This document shows positions 43,657-51,681 of a stretch of 64,000 nt of DNA, piece after piece. Position 1 is the stretch's first letter; each line of letters starts with the position of its first letter. Both the position numbers and the translations under genes were made by a program. The notes beneath the pieces are model-generated. The model did no database searches, had not been told where the DNA came from, and worked only from the letters and a program-made list of their open reading frames with translations. The DNA lies in contig NZ_JYLO01000021.1 in NCBI RefSeq assembly GCF_001439845.1, positions 47,854-111,853 of the forward strand, given 5' to 3'. Origin of the DNA: Pseudomonas lactis (GTDB taxonomy: Bacteria > Pseudomonadota > Gammaproteobacteria > Pseudomonadales > Pseudomonadaceae).

Positions 43657-46215
43657 TTAGAAGAACCGCGTCACGCTGATCTTCGCATCACGCCCTTTGG
43701 TGTACGCCCGGTCGCCGCTCAAGGCCGGGCGGAAGTTTTTGTTGAACAGGTTGTCCACCGTGAAGTTCACCTCGGTGCCTTTGAGGTACGCCTGCTGCGG
43801 TGTCCATTTGGCGAACAGGCCCTGGGTGTTGTAGCGCTTGTTGCCGTACTGGTCGTAGAACAGATCGCCGATGCTGGAGCCTGGGCCGCCGGAGTATTTG
43901 TCGCTGGGCAGGCGGTCGGTGGCGCCGATGAATTGGCCCATCCAGCCCACTTGGGCATCCCAGGCCGGGATGTGGGTGCCCAGTACCAGCACCCATTTGG
44001 TCGGCGGGATGTCCCGCGCTGCCACGTCCGGGCCCCAAGGGTTGGTGTAGGCGCCTTGGTGTTGGCCCTTGGCATAGGCGAACGACACCGAGCCAAACAG
44101 GTAGGTGGAGTTGTAGATCGATTCGAGCTCAACGCCCTTGATGGTCAGGCTGCCGATATTGCGGTAGTTGGACATCGGCCCAGGCGGGCAAGCTGAAGCG
44201 ATGCTGCCGCCGTTGATGGCCTGGTTCTGGCAGCCTACGCCGGTGGCCTTGAAGATCTCGTCTTCGACCTTGTTGTGGAACAGGGTGGTGCGCAGTTGCA
44301 GGTTGTCGTCCTGGGCGATCAGGTTGTCGAAGCTGGTGATGTTGCCCAGGGTGATGGAGGTGATGCGCTCCGGGTCCAGGTCGACGCTGGTGGCGGTGCG
44401 GCTGCCCACACCCTGCACTTCGTATTGTTCGTCGATCACCGGGGCGCGCCAGGTCTGGCTCCAGTTGGCGAACAGCCCCACATTCGGCGTCACGGTCCAG
44501 AACAGCGCCAGGCGTGGCGACCAGCCGGTGTAGGTGCGGTCGCTGTAGTCGTGACCCACTGCCGGGTTGGGGTTGTTGTAGTAGGGCGCATCGTTGCCTT
44601 CGCCGCGGTTGCGCACATGGTCATAGCGCAGGGACGGTGTGATCGTCACATCGCCCAACGTCACCGCGTCCTGGATAAAGAAGCTGTTGGTATCGACTTT
44701 GCCGTGGGGCATGAAGCCCGGCTGGAAGTGCCCGTAGTTGTAGCGCGGCGTGTTGTAGATGGCGCCGGGCATCCACATTTCGGTTTCGCGGGTGTGCTTG
44801 CGGATTTGCCCGCCGACCGTCACGGCATGCTGCAAGGGGCCGGTGTCGAACAGGCTGACGTTACGGATATCCAGGAGCTTGTCGGTGTAGGCGGTGTCCA
44901 TCTTGCGCCCGCCAGTGGCCAACTGGAAAAACGCCGTGGCGTCACGCTCATCGGTCTGCTCGGTGTTGGACTGGGAGTACTTGATGGTCAAGTCCACCAG
45001 CGGGTTGTCCAGCGGCTGGTATTCATATTTGCCCGACCAGGTGGTGTCGACCGTGTCACGGTGGGCGAGGAAGCGCTTCAACGCGCCTTCGTAGCCGTAG
45101 CGGTCGATGTTGAACTGAGTCGGCGGCGTGGGGTAGCTGGCGGCGGAAAACGGGGTCCAGCGGTTGCTGTGGGAGCGCGAGTACGACAGCCCGACACTGT
45201 GCTCATCGGTAAAGTGTGCGTTGACCTTGAACAGCTTGCCGTCCACATCCTGGGCGCTGTTGGGCAGGCGCTGGGGGTTGATCGGGTACTCATTGTTGTC
45301 GTTGGGTAACTTGGCGGCCACTTTCATATCGCCGCCGTCGCGTTGGGTCAGGTAGGCCAGCGCATCGAAACGGCCGTCGTCGGTACGGCCATACACGGCA
45401 CTGCTGTAGACCTGCTCATGGTCGTTGCTGGAGTAGCCATATTTGAGCATCGCACCGCTGTTGCGGCCGTCCTTGAGCAGGTCCGGAGCGTCCTTGGTGA
45501 CCATGTTGACCGTGCCGCCGAAGCCGCCATTACCGGTGAAAGGCGAGTTGGGGCCTTTTTCCACTTCGATGCGCTTGATCAGCTCGGGCTCGATAAACAC
45601 CGTGCCTTGCTGGTAACGCTCAAAGCCCGTCTTGGTGGCGCCGTCGACGGTCAGCGGTACATCTTCGGCATCGCCGAAACCGCGGATGTTGATGGTTTGG
45701 CCACCGGGTTTCAAGGAGCCGCCCTGGCTGACACCGGGCAAGGTCTGCAACAGGCTGGGGATGTTATTGGACTGGTAGCGGTCGATGTCGGCCTGGGTCA
45801 GGGTGGAGCGGTTGACGGTGCTGGCGTTCACCTCATTGCCGGTGCCGATCACGCTCAGGGTGTCCAACTGGATCGCGCCACCGCTGGTGGTTTTACCCGC
45901 ATCGGGGCGCACCACGTAGGTACTGCCGACCTTGAGCAGGATGAGTTCGCCGTTTTTGAGCAGGGAGCGAATGGCCACTTCCGGGGTGTAGTCACCGTTA
46001 AGCGCCGGGGCCTGCACGTTCTTGAGCAGGGTTTCATCGAACAGCAGCTGGATTTTCGCCTGCTGGGCCACCTGGCTCAAGGATGTGGCCAGCGACTGGG
46101 CCGGCAGGTGCAGCTTGAACGACTCGGCTTCGGCGCTGAGGCTCAAGGCCAGGCACGTAGCCATGAGTGTCGGTCGAAGAAACAGGTGCGAAGCGTGGCA
46201 AGGCGCGCGAAACAT
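43657..46215 (-). CDS. TonB-dependent receptor with signalling domain, probably for haem (HasR-like)
   Basis: Outer-membrane receptor, 852 residues. Signal peptide (to about residue 30, LSLSAEAESF), STN signalling domain (about 35-105, LPAQSLATSLSQVAQQAKIQLLFDETLLK), plug (about 125-260, QTINIRGFGDAEDVPLTVDG, FIEPELIKRIEVEKGP) and a 22-strand barrel ending with the usual aromatic residue (KISVTRFF). GFERYQQGTVFIEPELIK and TWRAPVIDEQYEV are like haem/haemoglobin receptors of the HasR class; a classical FRAP box is here WRAP. The STN domain fits the upstream FecI/FecR pair. No haemophore gene (hasA) follows, so haem as ligand is moderate confidence. Confidence 0.82.
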   Translation of the reverse strand: MFRAPCHASHLFLRPTLMATCLALSLSAEAESFKLHLPAQSLATSLSQVAQQAKIQLLFDETLLKNVQAPALNGDYTPEVAIRSLLKNGELILLKVGSTYVVRPDAGKTTSGGAIQLDTLSVIGTGNEVNASTVNRSTLTQADIDRYQSNNIPSLLQTLPGVSQGGSLKPGGQTINIRGFGDAEDVPLTVDGATKTGFERYQQGTVFIEPELIKRIEVEKGPNSPFTGNGGFGGTVNMVTKDAPDLLKDGRNSGAMLKYGYSSNDHEQVYSSAVYGRTDDGRFDALAYLTQRDGGDMKVAAKLPNDNNEYPINPQRLPNSAQDVDGKLFKVNAHFTDEHSVGLSYSRSHSNRWTPFSAASYPTPPTQFNIDRYGYEGALKRFLAHRDTVDTTWSGKYEYQPLDNPLVDLTIKYSQSNTEQTDERDATAFFQLATGGRKMDTAYTDKLLDIRNVSLFDTGPLQHAVTVGGQIRKHTRETEMWMPGAIYNTPRYNYGHFQPGFMPHGKVDTNSFFIQDAVTLGDVTITPSLRYDHVRNRGEGNDAPYYNNPNPAVGHDYSDRTYTGWSPRLALFWTVTPNVGLFANWSQTWRAPVIDEQYEVQGVGSRTATSVDLDPERITSITLGNITSFDNLIAQDDNLQLRTTLFHNKVEDEIFKATGVGCQNQAINGGSIASACPPGPMSNYRNIGSLTIKGVELESIYNSTYLFGSVSFAYAKGQHQGAYTNPWGPDVAARDIPPTKWVLVLGTHIPAWDAQVGWMGQFIGATDRLPSDKYSGGPGSSIGDLFYDQYGNKRYNTQGLFAKWTPQQAYLKGTEVNFTVDNLFNKNFRPALSGDRAYTKGRDAKISVTRFF

Positions 46216-46289
46216 GAAATCCCCCGGAGCGGCTAAATAGCCAAAAAGGTGTGCGTATCAAACACAGACAGGAGGAAGACGGGGCAGGC

Positions 46290-46331
46290 AAAAAAAACCA
46301 CACATGCGAATGCAAAATATTCTCATGTGTG
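46290..46331 (-). terminator. Rho-independent terminator after the sigma/anti-sigma operon
   Basis: Dyad CACACATGCGAAT (46299-46311) / ATTCTCATGTGTG (46319-46331), 12 of 13 bases paired, followed on the - strand by a run of T (A7 at 46291-46297 on the + strand). It lies between the anti-sigma stop and the receptor start, so the receptor must have its own promoter inside 46216-46290 or depend on readthrough. Confidence 0.85.
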
Positions 46332-46341
46332 ATGTTGCGGC

Positions 46342-47310
46342 CTATTTGCTCGGCTCGATTCTGATAGTGCCGTCAGCCGAGAGCACGGTTTTCACCGGCA
46401 ACAACGCGGGTAATGCCTTGAGCAGGGCGTCTGGGTCATTCACGTCAAGGTTGCCCGATACCTTGAGCTGCGCGACGGCCTTGCTCACCTGCAACGACGT
46501 CTGCGGGCGGTACAGGCTCAGCTCGTCGATCAGGCTGGCCAGTTCGCGATTGCGAAATGACAAGTGCCCGCTGCGCCAATCGGCGACCTCTTCGGCGTTG
46601 AGGGTTTGGTGTTGCACGGTGCCTTTGGCGTAGTTGTAGGAGGCGCGTTGCTGGGCGCCGAGCAGGGTGACGGGGCTTTTGCCATTTGGCTCGAAAGCGA
46701 CCTGGCCATGGGCAACGCTGACCACCAATTGTTGCTGCCCGCGGCGCACATCCAAAGCAGTGCCCACCACCCGTACGCTCGACTCGCCGGCTTGCACGTA
46801 AAGGGGGCGCTCCTTGTCGGCGGCCACTTCGATATACAGCTGGCCCGTGTCCAGGTGCAGCACCCGATGATGGGCGCTGAAGTCCACGCGGATATGGGTG
46901 TTGGCATTCACATACAAGGTACTGCCATCGGGCAGAGTCAACGTGCGCATGCCCTTGGCTTGGGTGGCCACCTGGCTGTGAAACAGCTCGCGCGGCGCGC
47001 CGATGGAGGTCGCTAATACGGCGCAGAGCACGGCGGCGGCCACCGCCAGGGCAGGGCGCCAGAGGCTGGGCTTGCGCTTGGGCAGTGCCAACGGTTTGTT
47101 CAGTTGTTGCAATTGGGCGAGGTCGGCCCACAGCTGTTCGAATTCGGCATAGGCGCGCGCGTGCGCGGGCACCGCTTGCCAGGCGGCAAAGGCTTTACGG
47201 TCGGCGCGGCTGACTTCGTTGCGGTTGCGTGCAAACCAACTGGCGGCTTGGGCGTCGATGCAATCGCTCGCTTGGCTGTCCAGCGCGTCGGTGTCGCTCG
47301 GGCGGTTCAT
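46342..47310 (-). CDS. FecR-family anti-sigma factor
   Basis: Inner-membrane regulator, 322 residues. N-terminal cytoplasmic anti-sigma part (about 1-85, SWFARNRNEVSRADRKAFAAWQAVPAHARAYAEFEQLW), a membrane segment (about 93-112, PALAVAAAVLCAVLATSIGA) and a periplasmic FecR domain (TLPDGSTLYVNANTHIRVDF). It would relay the receptor signal to the sigma factor. Overlaps the sigma gene stop (ATGA type). STN-like sequence at the C-terminus (SLYRPQTSLQVSKAVAQLKVSGNLDV) as in other FecR proteins. Confidence 0.92.
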   Translation of the reverse strand: MNRPSDTDALDSQASDCIDAQAASWFARNRNEVSRADRKAFAAWQAVPAHARAYAEFEQLWADLAQLQQLNKPLALPKRKPSLWRPALAVAAAVLCAVLATSIGAPRELFHSQVATQAKGMRTLTLPDGSTLYVNANTHIRVDFSAHHRVLHLDTGQLYIEVAADKERPLYVQAGESSVRVVGTALDVRRGQQQLVVSVAHGQVAFEPNGKSPVTLLGAQQRASYNYAKGTVQHQTLNAEEVADWRSGHLSFRNRELASLIDELSLYRPQTSLQVSKAVAQLKVSGNLDVNDPDALLKALPALLPVKTVLSADGTIRIEPSK

Positions 47311-47846
47311 TCTGGCTGCTCCGTGCCGGTGTCGGGTTGAAGGCGTCGCTTGCAGTGCAGCAGGGCAAAGGCGATGTGCTTTTCCACCATGCTGGTGGAG
47401 ATGCCCATGCGCGTTGCGATCTGTGCCTGGCTCAAGCCTTCGAAGCGGTGCAGCATAAGGGCTTCTCGGCGGCGGGGCGAGAGTTCGGCGAGGACTTCTT
47501 TCAACTGTTCCAGGCGTTGCAGGCGCAGGGCGGCGGCCATGGGGTCGTTGTGCTCGTCGGTGACCGGCTCGGCATCCATTTCGGCGTGATCAGGGTGGGC
47601 GGTTTGCCGTACCTTCTGTTTGCGCCAGTGATCGCGCAGCAGGTTGCGCGCCATCTGGAACAGAAACGCCCGCGGCTGCTCGACCTTGGCGCGGTCGCGG
47701 TAGCCCAGCCATTGGGTAAACACATCTTGGGCCATGTCCGCCGCGTCGCTGGCGTTGTCCGTGCGTTTACGCAGGAAATACAGAATGTCTGCATAAAACC
47801 CGCGACAGGCATCGGCCGACGACGGGTCGGGCTGGGGACGAGACAT
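47307..47846 (-). CDS. ECF sigma factor (FecI family)
   Basis: 179 residues with sigma region 2 (about 15-80, FYADILYFLRKRTDNASDAADMAQDVFTQWL) and region 4 (about 110-165, LAELSPRRREALMLHRFEGLSQAQIATRMGISTSMVEKHIA). Directs RNA polymerase to the receptor promoter when released. An imperfect Fur box at 47890-47908 suggests iron repression. First gene of sigma/anti-sigma pair. Confidence 0.93.
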   Translation of the reverse strand: MSRPQPDPSSADACRGFYADILYFLRKRTDNASDAADMAQDVFTQWLGYRDRAKVEQPRAFLFQMARNLLRDHWRKQKVRQTAHPDHAEMDAEPVTDEHNDPMAAALRLQRLEQLKEVLAELSPRRREALMLHRFEGLSQAQIATRMGISTSMVEKHIAFALLHCKRRLQPDTGTEQPE

Positions 47847-47889
47847 GGATATCCTTCTTGACGAAGCACGGCTTGGAAAAGTCGTGAAT

Positions 47890-47908
47890 GATATCGAGAA
47901 CTATTGTC
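47890..47908 (-). promoter_or_regulatory. Possible Fur box upstream of the ECF sigma gene
   Basis: The 19-mer GACAATAGTTCTCGATATC on the - strand matches 12 of 19 positions of the GATAATGATAATCATTATC consensus, about 44 bp upstream of the start. Position and context fit, but a 12/19 match is only suggestive. Confidence 0.45.
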
Positions 47909-47938
47909 ATTTGTCTCTGTTAATGTGCCCTCTTTTGT

Positions 47939-48035
47939 ATGAGCGAGCTTGCTCGCGAAAAACCAACAGGCGACACGAACTCCCGATGTGCTGCGTTATC
48001 GTTGGCGTTCTTCGCGAGCAAGCTCGCTCCTACAG
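47939..48035. repeat. Inverted GAGCGAGCTTGCTCGCG repeat pair
   Basis: Left half ATGAGCGAGCTTGCTCGCGAA and right half TTCGCGAGCAAGCTCGCTCCTACA, between the sigma factor and the DapA-like gene. Same family as 31311-31412. Confidence 0.82.
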
Positions 48036-48045
48036 GGGCGGGGGT

Positions 48046-48918
48046 TTACTTCAGAAGTGTTTTCAGTTGCTCGATCCCTGCTTCGCCCAGAGGGAATACC
48101 GGCAGGCGTGGATTACCCACTTCCAGCCCGGTCAAGCGCAACCCGGCCTTGATCGTCGCCGGCAGCCCGCCTTCGAGGATGAATTGCAGCAATGGCAACT
48201 GTCGGTAGAACAGCTCGCGCGCCTTGTTCAAATCATCGGCCAGTACGGCCTGATACAGGCTCAGGTTCAGTTGCGGGATCAGGTTCGGCGCGGCGGTGCA
48301 CCAGCCTTTGGCGCCAGCCGCGAAGGCTTCCAGCGCCAGCGGGTTGCAGCCGTTGTAGAACGGCACGTCACTTTGCAGTTTCAACTGGTGCATGCGCTGG
48401 ATGTCGCCAGTGCTCTCCTTGACCATTGTCACGTTCTCGACCTGCTTGAGGATGCGCAGGATCAGCTCCACCGACATGTCGGTGCCGCTGGTGGCCGGGT
48501 TGTTGTAGAGCATGATCGGCACGCCGATGCTGTCGCCGATGGCGGCGTAGTGAGCGAGGATTTCCGCTTCACTGAGTTTCCAGTACGAGGCCGGCAGCAC
48601 CATGACCACATCGGCGCCGTGTTCTTCGGCGTAGCGGGCGCGACGCACGGCCTTGGCGGTGGTCAGGTCGGACACGCTGACAATAGTCGGCACGCGCTTG
48701 GCGACTTTCTTGATGCTGTAGGCACTGACTTCATCCCACTCGGCATCGCTCAGGTAAGCGCCTTCACCCGTGCTGCCCAAGGGCGCAATGGCGTGGACGC
48801 CGCTGTTGATCAAGCGGTCGATGGAATGCCCGAGGGCGTCGAGGTCAACGCGTTGGCCGTCGGCGCTGAAGGGGGTGATGGTGTAGCCGATGATGCCGTG
48901 AATGGTTGGGTTGGACAT
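48046..48918 (-). CDS. DapA/NanA-family aldolase (dihydrodipicolinate synthase-like)
   Basis: 290 residues from the ATG at 48918 (GGAG eight bases upstream; the frame to 48960 adds a leader). TIM-barrel class I aldolase: GSTGEG loop, YNNPATSG with the tyrosine of the catalytic dyad, and VKESTGD with the Schiff-base lysine. Context (class II aldolase, XRE-cupin) argues for a catabolic keto-acid lyase or dehydratase rather than lysine biosynthesis; true substrate unknown. Confidence 0.88.
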   Translation of the reverse strand: MSNPTIHGIIGYTITPFSADGQRVDLDALGHSIDRLINSGVHAIAPLGSTGEGAYLSDAEWDEVSAYSIKKVAKRVPTIVSVSDLTTAKAVRRARYAEEHGADVVMVLPASYWKLSEAEILAHYAAIGDSIGVPIMLYNNPATSGTDMSVELILRILKQVENVTMVKESTGDIQRMHQLKLQSDVPFYNGCNPLALEAFAAGAKGWCTAAPNLIPQLNLSLYQAVLADDLNKARELFYRQLPLLQFILEGGLPATIKAGLRLTGLEVGNPRLPVFPLGEAGIEQLKTLLK

Positions 48919-48947
48919 GGGGAAAACTCCGGTCGAAAAAGGGGCAA

Positions 48948-49730
48948 TCAGTTCAGGCAATCGGCGTGCTTGCGCAGGTTTTGCCGGGCGTAGTAGTTGA
49001 ACGCGGCGCCGTGGCGCTTGGGCTTGGAGATCCAGTCATGGGCCTCGCGCCCCAGCTCCGGCAGGATCGGTTTGACCGTGCCCGCAGACATCGCCAGCAA
49101 CTGCAACTTGGCAGCCCGTTCGATCAACTGCGCAATCACGCAGGCTTCTTCGATGTTGGCCCCCGTGGACAACTGCCCGTGGTGCGAGAGCAGGATGGCG
49201 CGCTTGTCGCCCAGGGCCGTGGTGATGATTTCCCCTTCTTCATTGCCCACCGGCACGCCGGGCCAGGCTTCCAGGAACGCGCAGTCTTCGTACAGCGGGC
49301 AAAGGTCCATGTGCGACACCTGCAGCGGTACTTCCAGCATCGACAGCGCGGCGATGTGCGTGGGGTGGGTGTGGATGATGCAGTTTACATCCGGTCGACC
49401 GCGGTACACCCAGGTGTGAAAACGGTTGGCGGGGTTGGGAATGCCGTGGCCTTCCAGCACCTCCAAGTCTTCGTTGACCAGCAGCAGGTTGCTGGCGGTG
49501 ATTTCGTCAAAACCCAGGCCCAACTGCTGGGTGTAGTAGGTGCCGGGCGCCGGCCCACGTGCGGTGATCTGCCCGGCCAGGCCGGAGTCGTGGCCGTACT
49601 CGAACAGGATTCGACAGGTCAGCGCCAGCTTTTGCCGGTCGGTCCACGTATTATCTGCCAGGCTGTTTTGCATCTGGCTCAGTGCTTGCTTGACCAGTTG
49701 GTCTTTTGGGAGTGCTAATGTCTTGGCCAT
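48948..49730 (-). CDS. Class II aldolase/adducin-family protein
   Basis: 260 residues from the ATG at 49730 (AAGGAC upstream; a longer frame to 49835 runs over the operator and is rejected). Zinc aldolase fold: GNxx-like TARGPAPGTYY, HTHPTHIAALS (His-X-His metal ligands) and LLSHHGQLSTGANIEEA (third His). Related enzymes cleave sugar phosphates or decarboxylate keto-acids. Upstream partner of the DapA-like gene, 29 bp apart. Confidence 0.9.
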   Translation of the reverse strand: MAKTLALPKDQLVKQALSQMQNSLADNTWTDRQKLALTCRILFEYGHDSGLAGQITARGPAPGTYYTQQLGLGFDEITASNLLLVNEDLEVLEGHGIPNPANRFHTWVYRGRPDVNCIIHTHPTHIAALSMLEVPLQVSHMDLCPLYEDCAFLEAWPGVPVGNEEGEIITTALGDKRAILLSHHGQLSTGANIEEACVIAQLIERAAKLQLLAMSAGTVKPILPELGREAHDWISKPKRHGAAFNYYARQNLRKHADCLN

Positions 49731-49828
49731 ATCGGTGTCCTTTGGGTGGTTCAATGGACGTCGGATTTGCTGGTCGCCCGCTGCTCGCAAGGTCGTTGGG
49801 TGAATGCAAATGACACTAAAGATGCTAT

Positions 49829-49845
49829 ATGACACTTTGTGTCAT
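49829..49845. promoter_or_regulatory. Palindromic operator ATGACAC-TTT-GTGTCAT
   Basis: Perfect 7-bp arms separated by 3 bp, 46 bp before the XRE-cupin gene and about 100 bp before the aldolase gene on the other strand. A further half-site AATGACACT lies at 49809-49817. Size and symmetry fit a dimeric HTH_3 repressor, most simply the adjacent XRE-cupin protein. Confidence 0.75.
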
Positions 49846-49890
49846 TGGCAAGCCTGTCTCATCGCTTTCTGCATGGATTAACCGCAGCAA

Positions 49891-50418
49891 ATGTCTATCC
49901 GCTTGAAAATATTAAGAAAAAAACTTGGCGTGACCCTGGAATCCCTGGCCGAAAAATCCGGGATGACCAAGAGTTACCTGTCGAAAGTCGAGCGCGGGCT
50001 CAATACGCCTTCCATCGCTGCGGCGTTGAAACTGGCCAAGGCATTGAACGTGAAGGTCGAAGAGCTGTTCAGCGAAGACAACGTCAGCCTCGACAGCTAC
50101 AGCCTGGTGCGCAGCCACGAGCGGCCCGACACCTCGCCGGGTTATGCGGTGCTGGCTCATCAAGTCAGCGAGCGCAGCCTGTTGCCGTTCATCATCTACC
50201 CACCGGCGCAGTTCACCGACAAGACCTTCAAGGAGCACCTGGGGGAGGAGTTTTTATTCGTGCATGAAGGCCAGGTTGAAGTGGATTTCATGAACGAGCG
50301 CGTGCTGCTGGAGCGCGGCGATGCGCTGCATTTCAACGCGCAGAAACCCCACCGGATTCGCTCGGTGGGAGAGGTGCAGGCGCAGTTGCTGGTGGTGGTG
50401 CACAGCGCTGAGGAGTGA
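49891..50418 (+). CDS. XRE-family regulator with C-terminal cupin domain
   Basis: 175 residues: HTH_3 domain (about 1-60, LKILRKKLGVTLESLAEKSGMTKSYLSKVERGLNTPSIAAALKLAKAL) and cupin (about 100-170, HLGEEFLFVHEGQVEVDF, ERGDALHFNAQKPHRI). Such proteins, e.g. PuuR relatives, sense small metabolites in the cupin. Divergent from the aldolase operon with the palindrome above between them. Confidence 0.92.
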   Translation: MSIRLKILRKKLGVTLESLAEKSGMTKSYLSKVERGLNTPSIAAALKLAKALNVKVEELFSEDNVSLDSYSLVRSHERPDTSPGYAVLAHQVSERSLLPFIIYPPAQFTDKTFKEHLGEEFLFVHEGQVEVDFMNERVLLERGDALHFNAQKPHRIRSVGEVQAQLLVVVHSAEE

Positions 50419-50446
50419 GCCTTCTTACTCATTGAAATGCAGTCAA

Positions 50447-50536
50447 TGTGGGAGCTGGCTTGCCTGCGATAGCGGTGTATCAGTGCCAGATGGGCCAACA
50501 GACAGGCCGCTATCGCAGGCAAGCCAGCTCCCACAT
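50447..50536. repeat. REP pair (inverted)
   Basis: Opposed GTGGGAGCTGGCTTGCCTGCGAT cores between the convergent regulator and DUF4917 genes. Confidence 0.9.
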
Positions 50537-50541
50537 TTTGA

Positions 50542-51558
50542 TCAGCGTTCCACAGGGACTGATAGTGCCGGATTGCCCAGCGGATGCGTACGCGCCGCAA
50601 AGAACTTCAGCGTTACGCCACTGCCCTCGAACAGCTCCGAATATCGCCGCTTCTGCTGACGAATAAACCCATCACTGCGCCCCGACACCGAGATCGCCAG
50701 GGTGCTGATGCTGGCCTGGCCAATAGCATCCACCAGGTGTTTATCCTGCGGCCCCAAGTCATGGCCGAAGATGCACAGTGCGCCTTCATGGCTCAACAGT
50801 TGTTCATAACAGAACGACAGATAATCCGAACTGCGGATACTTTTGAGCTTCTCCTGCACCTTGCCTTCACTGACGAACAGCGGCACATCGTCGAGGGTTT
50901 TGATCGTGTTATTGATGGCAAAACTGCTGAGCAGGGTGCTGTCAGTGGACGGCAATTTGCGCGCCGTGCCGTCAAGGTTGCGCACCAGGTGCAAGCCGCC
51001 GTGCAGGTACAGGATGCGGGTGATGTCGGTGCGCGTATTGCGCAGGTCGAAGCTTGAGTCGGTGCTGCGAAACAGGTCGTCGATGCCCGGTGCGTGCAGG
51101 GTCGCCCAGTAGTTGAGCAAGTCGTAGTTACTGGTGAAGACGGTGGCGTAGGTGGCCAATTCTGCGTGGATCGTCGCCAGCGTCGACGGCTGCACCAGGC
51201 GCCAGGGAATGTGCACGGTATGGATGGTGTTGATCAGCGCTTCCTTGATCGCGTAGTAGCGGTTACGCGGTGCCGCCGAACTGACCGCCAGGGCCTTGTT
51301 GACCCGGCTGGTGGTTTTCAAGGCGCCCAGAGCTTGCTCGAAACTGCGGGTTTGCAAGGCGTCGAACACGCTGAGTTCGGAGGGGGTCAGGGGCTTTTCT
51401 TCGACGGTACGGGCGTTTTCGAACAGCGAGTCGTAGGCGAAGTCTTCCCAGATCGTGCGGCTGGCGCCGTTACCGATCAGAATCCCGCTGAAGTCGACGG
51501 CAGCGCGCAGGGCACTCCAGTCTTCAAGGTGGGCGTCAATATCCTGGAAATCCTTCAT
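50542..51558 (-). CDS. DUF4917 protein with SIR2-like fold motifs
   Basis: 338 residues from the ATG at 51558; an upstream in-frame ATG at 51612 has AGGA four bases away and cannot be excluded (adds MPARDKVTPQPISSRPAA). Sir2-type sequence landmarks occur in order: GILIGNGAS near the N-terminus (glycine-rich NAD loop), VFTSNYDLLNYW (TxNxD-like) and ILYLHGGLHL (catalytic His-Gly region). A late GHDLGPQDKHLVDAI block matches the rest of a Rossmann fold. Related SIR2-like proteins act as NADases in phage defence, but this one is single and its activity is unknown. Confidence 0.75.
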   Translation of the reverse strand: MKDFQDIDAHLEDWSALRAAVDFSGILIGNGASRTIWEDFAYDSLFENARTVEEKPLTPSELSVFDALQTRSFEQALGALKTTSRVNKALAVSSAAPRNRYYAIKEALINTIHTVHIPWRLVQPSTLATIHAELATYATVFTSNYDLLNYWATLHAPGIDDLFRSTDSSFDLRNTRTDITRILYLHGGLHLVRNLDGTARKLPSTDSTLLSSFAINNTIKTLDDVPLFVSEGKVQEKLKSIRSSDYLSFCYEQLLSHEGALCIFGHDLGPQDKHLVDAIGQASISTLAISVSGRSDGFIRQQKRRYSELFEGSGVTLKFFAARTHPLGNPALSVPVER

Positions 51559-51681
51559 TGCGGCGGGTCTACTCGAAATCGGCTGGGGGGTGACTTTATC
51601 ACGAGCCGGCATTGATCCTGATCAAGATGCGCTACGCGGTACAGGTTGATTCTGTCGGCATAAAGCCTTTGAGGATCGATC

